Source of the DNA: JAICYJ01 sp963766445
GTDB lineage: Bacteria > Actinomycetota > Thermoleophilia > Gaiellales > JAICJC01
NCBI GenBank assembly: GCA_963766445.1
Contig: CAVXZW010000009.1
Location: 1 to 64,000, forward strand
Direction: 5' to 3'
Length of the DNA stretch: 64,000 nucleotides
The position numbers and the translations under genes were made by a program. Of this stretch, positions 34,170 to 42,765 are shown in pieces (position 1 is the first letter of the stretch; each line of letters begins with the position of its first letter). A model generated the notes under the pieces. The model saw nothing but the letters and a program-made list of their open reading frames with translations, did no database searches and was not told the origin of the DNA.

Positions 34170-35822
34170 TCAGACTCCCTCTCCGACCTTCACCAGGTCG
34201 GCCAGATTCATCGAAAACTTCCTGTTTTCACGGTAATCGATCGGGATCTCCACGACCGATGGAATGTCCAGCTCGAGTGCACGCCGCAGCGTCGGCATCA
34301 GCTCGTCGGCGGACGTCACGCGCATGCCCGCGATCCCGAAGCTCTCGGCCAGCATCACCAGATCCGGGTTCGTGAACTTGGTGCCCGCCAGGTGACCGAA
34401 CTTGCGCTGCTGATGCACCTCGATCACCCCGTACGCGTTGTCCGACCAGACGATGTTCACGATCGCCAGCCCCAGCCGCTTGGCCGTCTCCAGCTCCTGC
34501 ACGTTCATCAGGAACCCGCCGTCGCCGGAGATCGTGACCACCCGCCGGTCCTTCGGCAGCACCATCCTCGCCGCCACGGCGGCCGGCAGCGCGAAGCCCA
34601 TCGCCGCCGCGCCGTTGGAGATCAGCACCGTGTTCGGCTCGTGCGCCGGCCACAGGCGCGAGATCCACAGCTTGTGCGCGCCCACATCCGAGATCAGCAG
34701 ATCGCTGGGACCCATCAGCTCGCGCAGGTCGCGCAGCGCGCGCTGCGGCTTGATCGGGAAGCCGTCGTCGGAGTGCGACTCCAGCGCGTCGCGGATCATC
34801 TGGTTGAACGGAGGGGTCACCACCCGGGCCGGCGGCTTGTCCGAGACCAGGTTGCCCAGGTGCGTGAGGATGTGCGAGATGTCGCCGGTCAGCTCGACGT
34901 CGGGCACGTAGTGGGCGTCGCTCTCGGCCGGCGTCGTGTCGATGCAGATCACGCGGCGGTCGCGGTTCGGGTTCCAGTTCACGGGCGACCACTCGACCAG
35001 GTCGTACCCGACGCAGACGACCAGGTCGGACTGGCCCATGAACCCGCGCGGGTAGTCCTGGGCGCGCAGCCCGGCCGTGAACAGCGCGTGCTCGTCGTCG
35101 GCGTCGATCACGCCCTTGCCCATGAAGGTGGTGATCACGCCCAGCCCGGTCTGCTGCACGAAGCGCCGCAGCGCCGGTGAGGCGTTCTGGCGGGCGATGC
35201 CGTTGCCGGCCAGCACCACCGGCCGCTCGGCCGCCTGCAGCAGCTCGGCGGCGCGGTGCAGCTCGGCTGCGACCGGCTCCACCAGCGCCGGCGGGCGCCG
35301 CGGCACCGGGTCGGCGGCGAGCGGCAGCTCCATCACGTCAGCCGGCAGCTCCAGGTGCGTGGCGCCCGGCTTCTCGCGCTCGGCCACCGCGAACGCCTTG
35401 CGAACGGCCTCCGGGATGATGTCGGGGTCATGGACGCGGGCGTTCCACTTCGTCACCGGCTTCATCATGCGCACGACGTCGATGTACTGGTGGCTCTCCT
35501 TGTGCATCTCCGACAGGTCGGTCTGGCCGGTCAGGGCGACCACCGGGGCGCGGTCGAGGAAGGCGTCAGCCATGCCGGTCACGAGGTTGGTGGCGCCTGG
35601 CCCGAGCGTGCCCAGGCAGACTCCGGCGCGTCCGGTCAGCCGTCCGTAGGCGTCGGCCATGAAGGCGCCGCCCTGCTCGTGGCGGACCGGTACGAACTCG
35701 ATCGAGGAGGAGCGGTCGAGCGCCTCGTTGAGGTCGAGCGTCTCCTCGCCGGGGATGCCGAACACGTGGCGCACACCCTCGTTCTCGAGGCATCTGACGA
35801 AGACTTCGGCCGCCGTTTCCAT
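34170..35822 (-). CDS. Acetolactate synthase large-subunit-like ThDP enzyme
   Basis: 550 aa with the three domains of ThDP decarboxylases. Catalytic Glu in VRHEQGGAFMADAYGRLTG (about residue 48), central domain with VVLAGNGIARQ, and the ThDP/Mg motif ISGDGGFLMNVQELETAKRL ending WSDNAYG (about 440-475). No regulatory small subunit gene is nearby, so it is more like the catabolic or stand-alone acetolactate synthases/related ligases than the biosynthetic IlvBH pair. Co-transcribed with an aldehyde dehydrogenase, suggesting a dedicated pathway producing and oxidising an aldehyde. Confidence 0.85.
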   Translation of the reverse strand: METAAEVFVRCLENEGVRHVFGIPGEETLDLNEALDRSSSIEFVPVRHEQGGAFMADAYGRLTGRAGVCLGTLGPGATNLVTGMADAFLDRAPVVALTGQTDLSEMHKESHQYIDVVRMMKPVTKWNARVHDPDIIPEAVRKAFAVAEREKPGATHLELPADVMELPLAADPVPRRPPALVEPVAAELHRAAELLQAAERPVVLAGNGIARQNASPALRRFVQQTGLGVITTFMGKGVIDADDEHALFTAGLRAQDYPRGFMGQSDLVVCVGYDLVEWSPVNWNPNRDRRVICIDTTPAESDAHYVPDVELTGDISHILTHLGNLVSDKPPARVVTPPFNQMIRDALESHSDDGFPIKPQRALRDLRELMGPSDLLISDVGAHKLWISRLWPAHEPNTVLISNGAAAMGFALPAAVAARMVLPKDRRVVTISGDGGFLMNVQELETAKRLGLAIVNIVWSDNAYGVIEVHQQRKFGHLAGTKFTNPDLVMLAESFGIAGMRVTSADELMPTLRRALELDIPSVVEIPIDYRENRKFSMNLADLVKVGEGV

Positions 35823-35885
35823 AGCACCGGCAGTGTATCTGTGGCGGCTTGGCGGGGTGCCGTCGCGCCGCTCAGCGAGTCGCCG

Positions 35886-36908
35886 CTAGCGGATCGTGAA
35901 GCACTTGTCGGCGGATGAGCCGGCCACGATCTGCTGCTCGGTGTCCAGCTGGGAGTCGAGCAGCGCATCGAACGGCTGCCGCCCTGACCCGGTGATCGTG
36001 AAATCGGCCAGACCGTCGCGGGTCTGCACGGGTGACTGCGAGTAGTTGCCCGGCGGCGGTCCCTTCCAGCGCACGATCGGTGTCACGCCGGGCCCGTCCA
36101 TCGTCGCGCGATACTTCTCGCCGTAGCCACTGGCGTTGTGGCGGCCGAAGCGGCTGGGCCACAGCGTGTCGCAAAAGCCGCCGTCGCTGGGCCGGTGCAC
36201 GAGGAAGCTGTTCTCGCGGCGCCAGCCCTTGCCCCACTTAGGCGGGTTGTACGTGTCCACGAAGACGAGCCGGCCGAAGCTGTCGGTGGGCGCGCCGGTG
36301 CTGGTGTTCGAGAACCCGTAGGTGCCGACGCCCTTGTAGGCGGCGCGGCCGAACAGCTTGTCCAGGTGCGGGTACTGCGAGGTCGCGCGCGTCCAGTTCC
36401 ATTTCAGCCAGAGCTGGGCGAGCGGGCCCTTCCAGTGTGAGATGTGCAGCTCGCGCTTGCCCTGCTGCGGCGACAGGCAGCACTTGTAGCCACCGTTCGG
36501 CATCAGGCGCTTCCAGCTCTGGAGCGCCCAGTGGGAGCCGTCCGGCATCGTGCAGACCGTCACGGCCAGCGTGACGCCGCTGCCCTTCCAGGGTGCGCAC
36601 GCGTTCTTGACGCGCCGCCAGTATCCGGCGCCCCAGGGGCTGGCGCTGCCTCCTGAGTAGTCGACGTGGAACTTGACCTGGCTATCAGGATGCGCCGGAT
36701 CGGGCGGCTTTGCATTGATCGCGCCCCACACCAGCACGTGGCGGACGATGCCGTTGGCGTGGTAGCTGACCACCGCCCGGTTCTTGCCGTTCACCTTGAG
36801 TGTGATGTGCGTCGCGTTTCGGACGATCAGCTTGCTGGCTCCGGCGACCGCGGGGGCGGCCAGCGCCGCCGCGACCACCACCAGGAGCAGGACTGTGAAT
36901 CGTCGCAT
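35886..36908 (-). CDS. Secreted protein of unknown function
   Basis: 340 aa. Signal peptide MRRFTVLLLVVVAAALAAPA with cleavage near AVAGA. Mature part is rich in Trp, Gly and aromatic residues, with six or more Cys (NACAPW, TVCTMPDG, YKCCLSP, FCDTLW, DKCFTI). The segments WGAGYWRRVKNACAPWKG and YGFSNTSTGAPTDSFGRLVFVDTYNPP suggest an extracellular beta-rich domain. No family recognised. Start ATG 36906-36908; a longer in-frame start lacks a signal-peptide-like beginning. Confidence 0.7.
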   Translation of the reverse strand: MRRFTVLLLVVVAAALAAPAVAGASKLIVRNATHITLKVNGKNRAVVSYHANGIVRHVLVWGAINAKPPDPAHPDSQVKFHVDYSGGSASPWGAGYWRRVKNACAPWKGSGVTLAVTVCTMPDGSHWALQSWKRLMPNGGYKCCLSPQQGKRELHISHWKGPLAQLWLKWNWTRATSQYPHLDKLFGRAAYKGVGTYGFSNTSTGAPTDSFGRLVFVDTYNPPKWGKGWRRENSFLVHRPSDGGFCDTLWPSRFGRHNASGYGEKYRATMDGPGVTPIVRWKGPPPGNYSQSPVQTRDGLADFTITGSGRQPFDALLDSQLDTEQQIVAGSSADKCFTIR

Positions 36909-37100
36909 CTGTCCTTGTATCGGCAGGTTGGGGGTGATCTGAGACACCCGCACGGGCTTACGACGGGCGGCAGTACGGTAGCCCACATGGCCGCTGGCAC
37001 TCCCTCGCGGGTGTTTCGTGACAGCAGCGGCCTTGTTCCGTGACGGGCGCTCGCGGCAGGCTGGGCCGGTCATCACGAACACCCGCAAGGAGGGTCATCC

Positions 37101-37343
37101 ATGTCTCATCGCACCGCCGCCTGGCTGGTCACAGGCACGCATCACCTGGCCGAACGCGTCCGCCGTGCCGACGCCGAGCAGGGCCAGGGCACGGTCGAGT
37201 ATGCCGGTCTGGCCATGGCGATCGGCGTGCTGCTCCTCGCCGTTGGCTCGTACCTCGGCGGCAAGGACCACGGCATCGGCGGCGTGGTCACGGCTGCCAT
37301 CAAGACCGCTGTCGAGCACGCCACGGGCAGCGGCGGCAAGTAG
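37101..37343 (+). CDS. Flp-like class III pilin
   Basis: 80 aa. A hydrophilic leader RRADAEQGQG is followed by TVEYAGLAMAIGVLLLAVGSYLGG, the T-V-E-Y element and single hydrophobic helix of Flp/TadE-type pilins, cleaved before or at the Gly preceding TVEY by a TadV-like peptidase. Very strong AAGGAGG ribosome site at 37088-37094. The assembly genes (tadA, tadB, tadC) lie at 46.8-49.4 kb, so this pilin is orphaned from the main Tad locus. A hairpin follows. Confidence 0.75.
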   Translation: MSHRTAAWLVTGTHHLAERVRRADAEQGQGTVEYAGLAMAIGVLLLAVGSYLGGKDHGIGGVVTAAIKTAVEHATGSGGK

Positions 37344-37365
37344 GGCCGGCCAGCGAGCCGCCCTT

Positions 37366-37402
37366 GGGGTGGTGGCGACGCCACCAGGCGCGCCGCCACC
37401 CC
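37366..37402. terminator. Terminator-like hairpin between convergent genes
   Basis: Arms GGGGTGGTGGCG (37366-37377) and CGCCGCCACCCC (37391-37402) give a 12-bp stem with one G-T wobble and a 13-nt loop. It follows the Flp-like gene and precedes the convergent gene end at 37408. No T-run. Confidence 0.6.
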
Positions 37403-37407
37403 GCTGA

Positions 37408-37674
37408 CTACGGCAGCGAGCTGACCGCTTCGCTTCCCCTCGTGGTCAGCGCCGCGGCGCGGTCGGCGCCCGAGCCGCTGTATTCGACCAGGCCAAGATG
37501 CACGAGGTGATCGACGTTCTCGGCCACCGACTGGTGCAGCTCGTCGGAGTCGTGTCCTTCGGCCGAGTGTCGCCCCTCGCCGGCGATCGCCGTTGCGATC
37601 TCGGAGACGGACGCACTGCCGCCCCGGAGCTGCCGGAGAATGTCGTCCTGGTACGGGAAACGGTTGATGCTCAT
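37408..37674 (-). CDS. Small hypothetical, winged-helix-like
   Basis: 88 aa, soluble. ILRQLRGGSASVSEIATAIA then VAENVDHLVHLGLVEYSGSG and ALTTRGSEAV reads like a compact winged helix (helix, recognition helix, wing ending in LTxxG as in MarR/PadR-like proteins). This is a fold guess. Convergent with the Flp-like gene. Function unknown. Confidence 0.55.
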   Translation of the reverse strand: MSINRFPYQDDILRQLRGGSASVSEIATAIAGEGRHSAEGHDSDELHQSVAENVDHLVHLGLVEYSGSGADRAAALTTRGSEAVSSLP

Positions 37675-37737
37675 GCCGTGACTCCTCTCGCCTGGGAATG
37701 CCCAAGCCTACACCCTGCGAATCACGCGCACCGGCCG

Positions 37738-38281
37738 CTAATCAGGCAGCAAACCCGGCCGGTAGCTCGTGTACTGCGGTTCCGGGAAGCGGGCGTATGC
37801 GATCCGCTCGTCGGTGGTGTCCTCGTCGACGCCGGCGCCGTGGCGCCGGGCCGCGGCGTCCACCGTGTAGGCACCCCAGTTCGGCCCGGTCGACTCGCCC
37901 CGGGCGCCGATACACAGCACGACCAAGGGCCCGCTGCCGGCCGCCACGATCACGTGCTCGGTGCCGGCCGGGCAGTGCACGAAATCCCACCGCCGCAACG
38001 GCCGCTCCTGGCCCTCGATCACGAGCACTCCCTCGCCCGCTAGCACCAGGAAGTCCTCCTGGTCTGCCTCCCAGTGGTACATCGCCATCGGCTCGCCGGG
38101 TGCCAGCGTCTGGATGTTGATCCCGACCTGCGCGAAGTCCGAGTCGCCCTCGAAGTCGCAGACGAACCCGCGCCCGCGCCCGCTCGCGCCATCGCGCCTC
38201 CGCCGCGTTCAACACGAACCAGCCGTCGCTCCCGGCGACGCGCCCGTGCTCGGTCGCTGCGAGAGGCTGCTCGGGAACCAT
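37738..38281 (-). CDS. Cupin domain protein (frameshifted)
   Basis: About 180 aa. N-terminal GWFVLNAAEARW, frame change near 38185, then FVCDFEGDSDFAQVGINIQT and the cupin core: MAMYHWEADQEDFLVLAGEG (motif 1; metal ligands His and Glu-like positions), RRWDFVHCPAGTEHVIV (motif 2 His) and LVVLCIGARG. Single-domain conserved-barrel cupin of unknown reaction. Start ATG at 38279-38281, 2 nt after the dodecin stop, so dodecin and cupin are co-transcribed. Confidence 0.75.
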
Positions 38282-38283
38282 CG

Positions 38284-38490
38284 CTAGCGCGGCTCGACGG
38301 GGAACTGCATCTTCACCAGCACGTCCCATCGGCTGACCTGGCCGTCGGACACCTCGCAGGTGGTGGAGACGACCTCGATCTTGCGGATCCCGCGCACCGA
38401 GCGGGCGGCGGCCGTGAGCGCCTGGCGGACGGCGTCATCGGAGCTCTCGGTGGAGCTTCCGATCACCTCGATTACCTTTGTCACCGCCAT
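38284..38490 (-). CDS. Dodecin (flavin-binding storage protein)
   Basis: 68 aa, exact family length. KVIEVIGSSTESSDDAVRQAL, ARSVRGIRKIEVVS and GQVSRWDVLVKMQF are the complete dodecin fold, with the conserved Trp (RWDV) that stacks on the flavin. Dodecins form 12-mer shells storing or buffering FMN/riboflavin or CoA. ATG at 38488-38490; divergent from the hydroxyacid dehydrogenase gene (61 nt). Confidence 0.92.
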   Translation of the reverse strand: MAVTKVIEVIGSSTESSDDAVRQALTAAARSVRGIRKIEVVSTTCEVSDGQVSRWDVLVKMQFPVEPR

Positions 38491-38551
38491 GCTCCGACCT
38501 CCGCTGCCAACCGCTGATACCGTTGCCGGTCTGTCGGTGGGGAGGATAGCG

Positions 38552-39456
38552 ATGCGGGTGCTGATCATGCAGGAGGTGTCGCCGGCCGGCCTGGCCGAGC
38601 TGGAGGGCCACGAGCTGGTGCGCGGCAGCGACCCGTCCGGCTGCGACGGAGTCGTCTGCTACCTGATCGACCGCATCGACGACGCGTTCCTGGCCACACC
38701 CGGCCTGCGCGGCCTCGCCACGGTCTCGGTCGGGCTCGACCACATCGATCTGGCCGCCGCCGAGCGGCACCGGATCCCGATCGCCTACACGCCTGACGTG
38801 CTGACCGAGGCCACCGCAGACCTGACGTTCGCGCTGCTGCTGGGCGCTGCACGCAGGCTGGGAGAGAGCGAGCGCTACCTGCGCGCCGGACGCTGGCAGT
38901 CCTGGAGCTTCGACCTGTTACTGGGCACCGACGTGCACGGAAAGACGCTCGGCATCATCGGTCCCGGCCGCATCGGCCGCGCCGTCGCCCGCCGCGCCGA
39001 CGGCTTCTCCATGCGCGTCCTCTTCGCCGGGCGCGACCGCTCGGAGCTGGAGCGGGTGCTGGCCGAGTCCGACTTCGTGGCCGTGACCGTGCCTCTGTCG
39101 GAGTCCACCCGCCACCTGATCGGCGCGGCGGAGCTGGCACGCATGAAGCCGGGCGCGATCCTGGTCAACACCAGCCGCGGCCCGGTCGTGGACGAGGCCG
39201 CACTGGCCGAGTCCCTTGCCTCCGGCCACCTGGGCGGCGCCGGCCTGGACGTGTTCGAGAACGAGCCCCACGTGCCCCCGGCCCTGCTCGCGTGCGAGAA
39301 TGCGCTGATGGTGCCGCACATCGCATCGGCCACACGCGAGACCCGCGACGGCATGGCCCGGCTGGCCTGCCGCGGGCTGGCCCAGATCCTGCGCGGCGAG
39401 CGGCCCCCGAATCTGGCCAACCCGCGGGTGTGGCCGGTCGAGGGGAGTCACGATGA
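38552..39456 (+). CDS. D-isomer 2-hydroxyacid dehydrogenase (D-glycerate/glyoxylate reductase-like)
   Basis: About 301 aa. Nucleotide-binding GKTLGIIGPGRIGRAVARRA (about residues 132-151), catalytic Arg in NTSRGPVVDEAAL (about 212), Glu in FENEPHVPP (about 240) and His in VPHIASATRETR (about 258). Typical of glyoxylate/hydroxypyruvate reductase or D-glycerate dehydrogenase. ATG 38552 has a GGGGAGG ribosome site. As written the frame runs past the end into later sequence; removing one G from the GGGG at 39442-39445 gives a stop at 39454-39456 in an ATGA overlap with the RidA gene, which is almost certainly the true end. Confidence 0.85.
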
Positions 39457-39830
39457 GCCGCGAGCCGGTCGTCGTCGACGCCAGCGCGCTGGGCCCGTAC
39501 TCGCCGGCCGTGGTGGCCGAGGGACGCTTCGTGTACGTCGCCGGGCAGGGCCCGCTGCGCGACGACGACTACACGCCGGACACGGTGGCGTCCGAGACGC
39601 GCCTGGCGCTCGAGAACGTGTTCCGGATCCTGGCGGCCGCCGGCGCGGGGCCGGCCGACGTGGTTCGCTGCGGCGTCTACCTGGTCGACATCGGCGACTT
39701 CGACGAGATGAACACCGTCTACGCCGAGGCCTTCCCGACGCCGAGGCCGGCGCGGACGACCATCCAGGTGGCCGGGCTGCCGGGCGGCATCAAGGTCGAG
39801 ATCGACTGCGTGGCGGTGCTGCCGGGCTAG
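39453..39830 (+). CDS. RidA family deaminase
   Basis: 125 aa, single RidA/YjgF domain. SALGPYSPAVVAEGRFVYVAGQGPL, ALENVFRILAAAGAGPADVVRCGVYLVDI, and the substrate-binding Arg in PTPRPARTTIQVAGLPGG with the closing KVEIDCVAVLP. RidA proteins hydrolyse reactive enamine/imine intermediates from amino-acid metabolism. Coupled by ATGA overlap to the hydroxyacid dehydrogenase. Confidence 0.92.
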   Translation: MSREPVVVDASALGPYSPAVVAEGRFVYVAGQGPLRDDDYTPDTVASETRLALENVFRILAAAGAGPADVVRCGVYLVDIGDFDEMNTVYAEAFPTPRPARTTIQVAGLPGGIKVEIDCVAVLPG

Positions 39831-39835
39831 ACGGT

Positions 39836-40421
39836 CTAGCCGGCTTCCGGCGGCTCGTCGCCGGTGGGCTGGAACAGGTCGCGAACGCCGCTTCGCTGCG
39901 GCCGCTCGACCGTCACCTGCAGCGGCTGGTCGAGCTTCTCGATCACGCCGTCGACGCCGCCGCCGACCTGCTCCACCATCGCGGCCGAGCGTGGCGATGT
40001 CCTGGCGCAGCGCGGCCATGCCGGTCGAGATCAGGTCGACCACCAGCTCCAGGTCCTCGACACGGCCGAGGCGCTCGGCCAGCAGATCCAGGTTCACCTG
40101 CTCGACCTGCCGCGACAGCCCGCGCAGGAGCTCTCGCAGCTCGTCGGCGCGCCGCGCGTCGGAGTGCTCCGACATGGCCCGCTCGACCGCCCGTTCCACC
40201 TTCGCTGGCAGGCTCTCCTCGAGCGAGGCCGCGGTCGTACGCAGCTCGTCCACGTGCGTCTCGGCGCGGGCCAGGATGGTGCGCAGATCGGGCATCGCGG
40301 GACGCGCTTCCGCCACGACATCGGGCGCCGGCTGATCGCCGCGGGCACGGGTTCGCAGCTCCTGGATTCGGCGGTAGAGCTGTGCCTCCGCCTCTTCCAT
40401 CGGGGTGCGACCGGTCTCCAT
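39836..40421 (-). CDS. Coiled-coil protein of unknown function (frameshifted)
   Basis: About 194 aa, highly charged and helical throughout: EEAEAQLYRRIQELRTRA, LRTILARAETHVDELRTTAASLEESL, VERAVERAMSEHSDARRADELRELLRGLSRQVEQVNLDLLAERLGRVEDLELVVDLI (heptad-like). A frame change near 39987 leads to AAMVEQVGGGVDGVIEKLDQPLQV and a closing RDLFQPTGDEPPEAG. No membrane segment. Convergent with RidA, divergent from the FHA gene (72 nt). Function unknown; scaffold or cytoskeletal role possible. Confidence 0.65.
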
Positions 40422-40493
40422 CAGCTCAAGAGTCTACCCGGCGGCGTCCGCGGCCGCTGCTACGCTCGAACAGCCGTCCCAGGGAGGTCACTG

Positions 40494-40876
40494 ATGCACG
40501 CATTCGACGACGAGGTCAGCTACACACGAATCATCGATCCGGAGCCGGCGGGCGATGATCTGGTCATCCCTGCGAAGGGCGAACGGCCGTCGCTGGTCTG
40601 GCGCCCGCGCCTGGGCGAGGATCAGACCTACGAGCTCAGCGGGCGCGGCTGACGAAGCTCGGCCGCCACGACGAGAACGACGTGGTGCTGGCCGGGCCGA
40701 CCGTGTCCGCGCGCCACGCCACCGTGCGGGTGGAGCCGATCGGGGTGGTGCTCGAGGACGAGGGCAGCCTGAACGGCACGTTCGTCAACGGCGAGCGGAT
40801 CGAACAGCGGCTTCTCGAGGAGGGCGACCGGATCCAGGTTGGGCCGCACCTGCTGCTGTTCGTGCCGGCGGCCTAG
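40494..40876 (+). CDS. FHA domain protein (frameshifted)
   Basis: About 127 aa. N-terminus VSYTRIIDPEPAGDDLVIP, then after a frame change near 40645 the forkhead-associated core: LTKLGRHDENDVVLAGPTVSARHATVRVE with phosphopeptide-contacting Arg, Ser and His (GRH..., SARHA), EDEGSLNGTFVNGERI (Asn-Gly-Thr) and GDRIQVGPHLLLFV. FHA domains bind phosphothreonine; the kinase partner is not in view. ATG 40494 with AGGGAGG ribosome site. The stop shares bases with the convergent gene's stop. Confidence 0.8.
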
Positions 40877-41328
40877 CCGTCCGTGTACTGCAGGTCGGCC
40901 CACGACGGCACCGGGGCCAGCTCGACCAACGGCGACTGGTCGCTGGGCATGCGGTACGCGAAGCCGCCGGATGCCTCGTCGAAGGCCACGTCCAGCAGCC
41001 CGGCCTTGACGCGATGATCGAGCCAGGCACCGCGGAACACCAGCTTGCGCAGCCAGTAGCAGAGCGTTTCGGCATGCAGTTGGTCGATCGGGCCGGCCTG
41101 GTCGCGCAGGTGCTCGCCGAGCCCGCTGCGCGGGTGGGCGGTGACGCCGGTCGAGGCCAGCTCGACCAGGTCGTCGGCCTCGTCGGCCGTCAGGTCGCGC
41201 TGCGGCACCAGCTCCAGCCGCACCGCCGCCGCGACCACCCGCTGGGCGAAGTCGGTGCGCGAGAATCCGTAGCGGTAGTCGAGGAACTCGACCACGAAGT
41301 CGTCGCCGGAGTGGTAGTCAGCGTCCAC
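40873..41328 (-). CDS. Hypothetical protein
   Basis: 151 aa from the GTG at 41326-41328; soluble, helical and acidic. SGDDFVVEFLDYRYGFSRTDFAQRVVAAAVRL, DEADDLVELASTGVTAHPRSGLGEHL, ETLCYWLRKLVFRGAWLDHRVKAGLLDVAF. No motif recognised. Extends into the divergent DUF192 promoter region if an upstream start is used. Ends by sharing CTAG with the FHA gene. Confidence 0.55.
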   Translation of the reverse strand: MDADYHSGDDFVVEFLDYRYGFSRTDFAQRVVAAAVRLELVPQRDLTADEADDLVELASTGVTAHPRSGLGEHLRDQAGPIDQLHAETLCYWLRKLVFRGAWLDHRVKAGLLDVAFDEASGGFAYRMPSDQSPLVELAPVPSWADLQYTDG

Positions 41329-41343
41329 GGAAGGGAAGTGTAG

Positions 41344-41685
41344 GTGCCGCGGATCCGCCTGGAACGAGGGCCGGTGGTGTGCGAGCGGGGCGTGCTCGCG
41401 ACCACCGCGTGGACGCGCAGCAAGGGCCTGCTTGGCCGCTCCGGCATGGACGAGGACGAGGGTCTCTGGATCCAGCCGACCAGCTCCATCCACATGTGGT
41501 TCATGCGGTTCGCGATCGACGTCGTGTGGGCGGCGGACGACGGCCGCGTGCTGAAGCTGGTGGAGGGGTTCAAGCCCTGGCGGATGTCGCTCTGCCGCGG
41601 CGCCAAGGTGGCGCTGGAGCTGCCGGTGGGCGCGATCGCGCGCAGCGGCGTGGAGGTGGGGGACTACCTGGTGATCGAGCGCTGA
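41344..41685 (+). CDS. DUF192 family protein
   Basis: 113 aa. VVCERGVLATTAWTRSKGLLGRSGMDEDEGLWI followed by the hallmark SSIHMWFMRFAIDVVWA, then VLKLVEGFKPWRMSLCRGAKVALELPVGAI. DUF192 is a small beta-barrel domain found in bacteria and archaea, function unclear. GTG 41344. No signal peptide in this member, unlike many homologues. Confidence 0.87.
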   Translation: MPRIRLERGPVVCERGVLATTAWTRSKGLLGRSGMDEDEGLWIQPTSSIHMWFMRFAIDVVWAADDGRVLKLVEGFKPWRMSLCRGAKVALELPVGAIARSGVEVGDYLVIER

Positions 41686-41691
41686 ATGGTC

Positions 41692-42486
41692 TCAGGGCTG
41701 GGCCGGGCCGCTCGCCGCCGGCGGCTGGCTCATCGAAGCGCGCAGGCTTATGAGCGGCGTGTCCGGCACCGTGATCCGACCGCGAGTGGGACGGTCAAGG
41801 TCGAAGCTGACGTACAGCAGCATCGTCACCAGCCCGGCCGCGATCATCACCGTCAGCAGGCCGCGGCCGAGCACCGAGAGATAGAACGCGAGCATCGCCA
41901 CCGCGGCGGCCGCGCCCACGATCTCGAGCAGCCACACCTCGGTCGGCACCCGGTTGTCGAGCCCGGCCACGCGCACGCCCTGCGAGTCGATCATCTCGTT
42001 CAGGGTCTCGACGTAGAGCCGGGGAGCGGTGTCCACCGGCGACGCCGCGACCGCCTGCCCGGCCAGCGCCCACAGCCGTCGCTGCAGCACGTCCTCGGCG
42101 GCAATGATGCTCTTCGCCTTCGCGCTGCCTGGGACTGCCTTGCCGAGCAGGATGCTCTCATCCGTGTACTGCACCAGCAGCGCCAGCGACCGGCCGCGCA
42201 CCGGCTCGGCCAGCATCTGTGCGCGCAGGTAGGTGGTGCCGATCGCGTTGGCCTCATCGACGACGGCCGCCCGGCGATCCTGGTAGCGGCCGACGGCCAG
42301 CGACAGCCCGAAGGCAAGGATCAGGCCCACGACGCCCAGCAGCGCACCCTGCAGCACGGCGAACGGTTCTCGCATGTCCGACCGCTTGCGGTGGCGCCGG
42401 CCCAGCATGATCGCGACCCCGGTCGCGCCGAACACGATGGCGGCGAGCACCAGTGCCAGCTCAACGCTGTTGAGGCGAAATAACAT
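41692..42486 (-). CDS. DUF4239-type membrane protein (bestrophin-like)
   Basis: 264 aa, four predicted membrane helices in two pairs: VELALVLAAIVFGATGVAIML and LQGALLGVVGLILAFGLSLAVG near the N-terminus; VWLLEIVGAAAAVAMLAFYL and LLTVMIAAGLVTMLLYVSF near the C-terminus, with a helical cytoplasmic or external region between (AVVDEANAIGTTYLRAQMLAEPVR, where EANAIG is the DUF4239 signature). Start at ATG 42484-42486. Function unknown. Divergent from the response regulator gene. Confidence 0.75.
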   Translation of the reverse strand: MLFRLNSVELALVLAAIVFGATGVAIMLGRRHRKRSDMREPFAVLQGALLGVVGLILAFGLSLAVGRYQDRRAAVVDEANAIGTTYLRAQMLAEPVRGRSLALLVQYTDESILLGKAVPGSAKAKSIIAAEDVLQRRLWALAGQAVAASPVDTAPRLYVETLNEMIDSQGVRVAGLDNRVPTEVWLLEIVGAAAAVAMLAFYLSVLGRGLLTVMIAAGLVTMLLYVSFDLDRPTRGRITVPDTPLISLRASMSQPPAASGPAQP

Positions 42487-42564
42487 CGGCGCGACGCTAG
42501 CCGATGCCGGCGCGTGCCGCAGGCCGAAGCGCGGAATGGACAAAGAGCGTTGTCTGGGTCGTAA

Positions 42565-42660
42565 TCACGGACATATCTTGGAGAAATCTTCGAATTCCGG
42601 ACAAAATTGCAACAGATTCCGTGACATGTCTTCCAATTGTCAATATCCTGACCTAGGATG
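42565..42660 (+). promoter_or_regulatory. AT-rich control region upstream of the two-component/Tad operon
   Basis: The only strongly AT-rich stretch nearby. It contains paired direct repeats: GACATATCTT (42570-42579) with GACATGTCTT (42623-42632), 53 bp apart, and ATTCCGGACA (42594-42603) with ATTCCGTGACA (42616-42626). Such direct repeats upstream of an OmpR-type regulator are candidate sites for that regulator. No -10/-35 assigned. Confidence 0.5.
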
Positions 42661-42765
42661 CGAGCCGTGCCCCTTGGCGGCGGGTGGCATACAACCGACC
42701 CCCGCCGGACTCGGGCCGCAAGCGCCCACTCGCGATCCGGCCAACCCTGAAGGAGCCAAGTAGAC

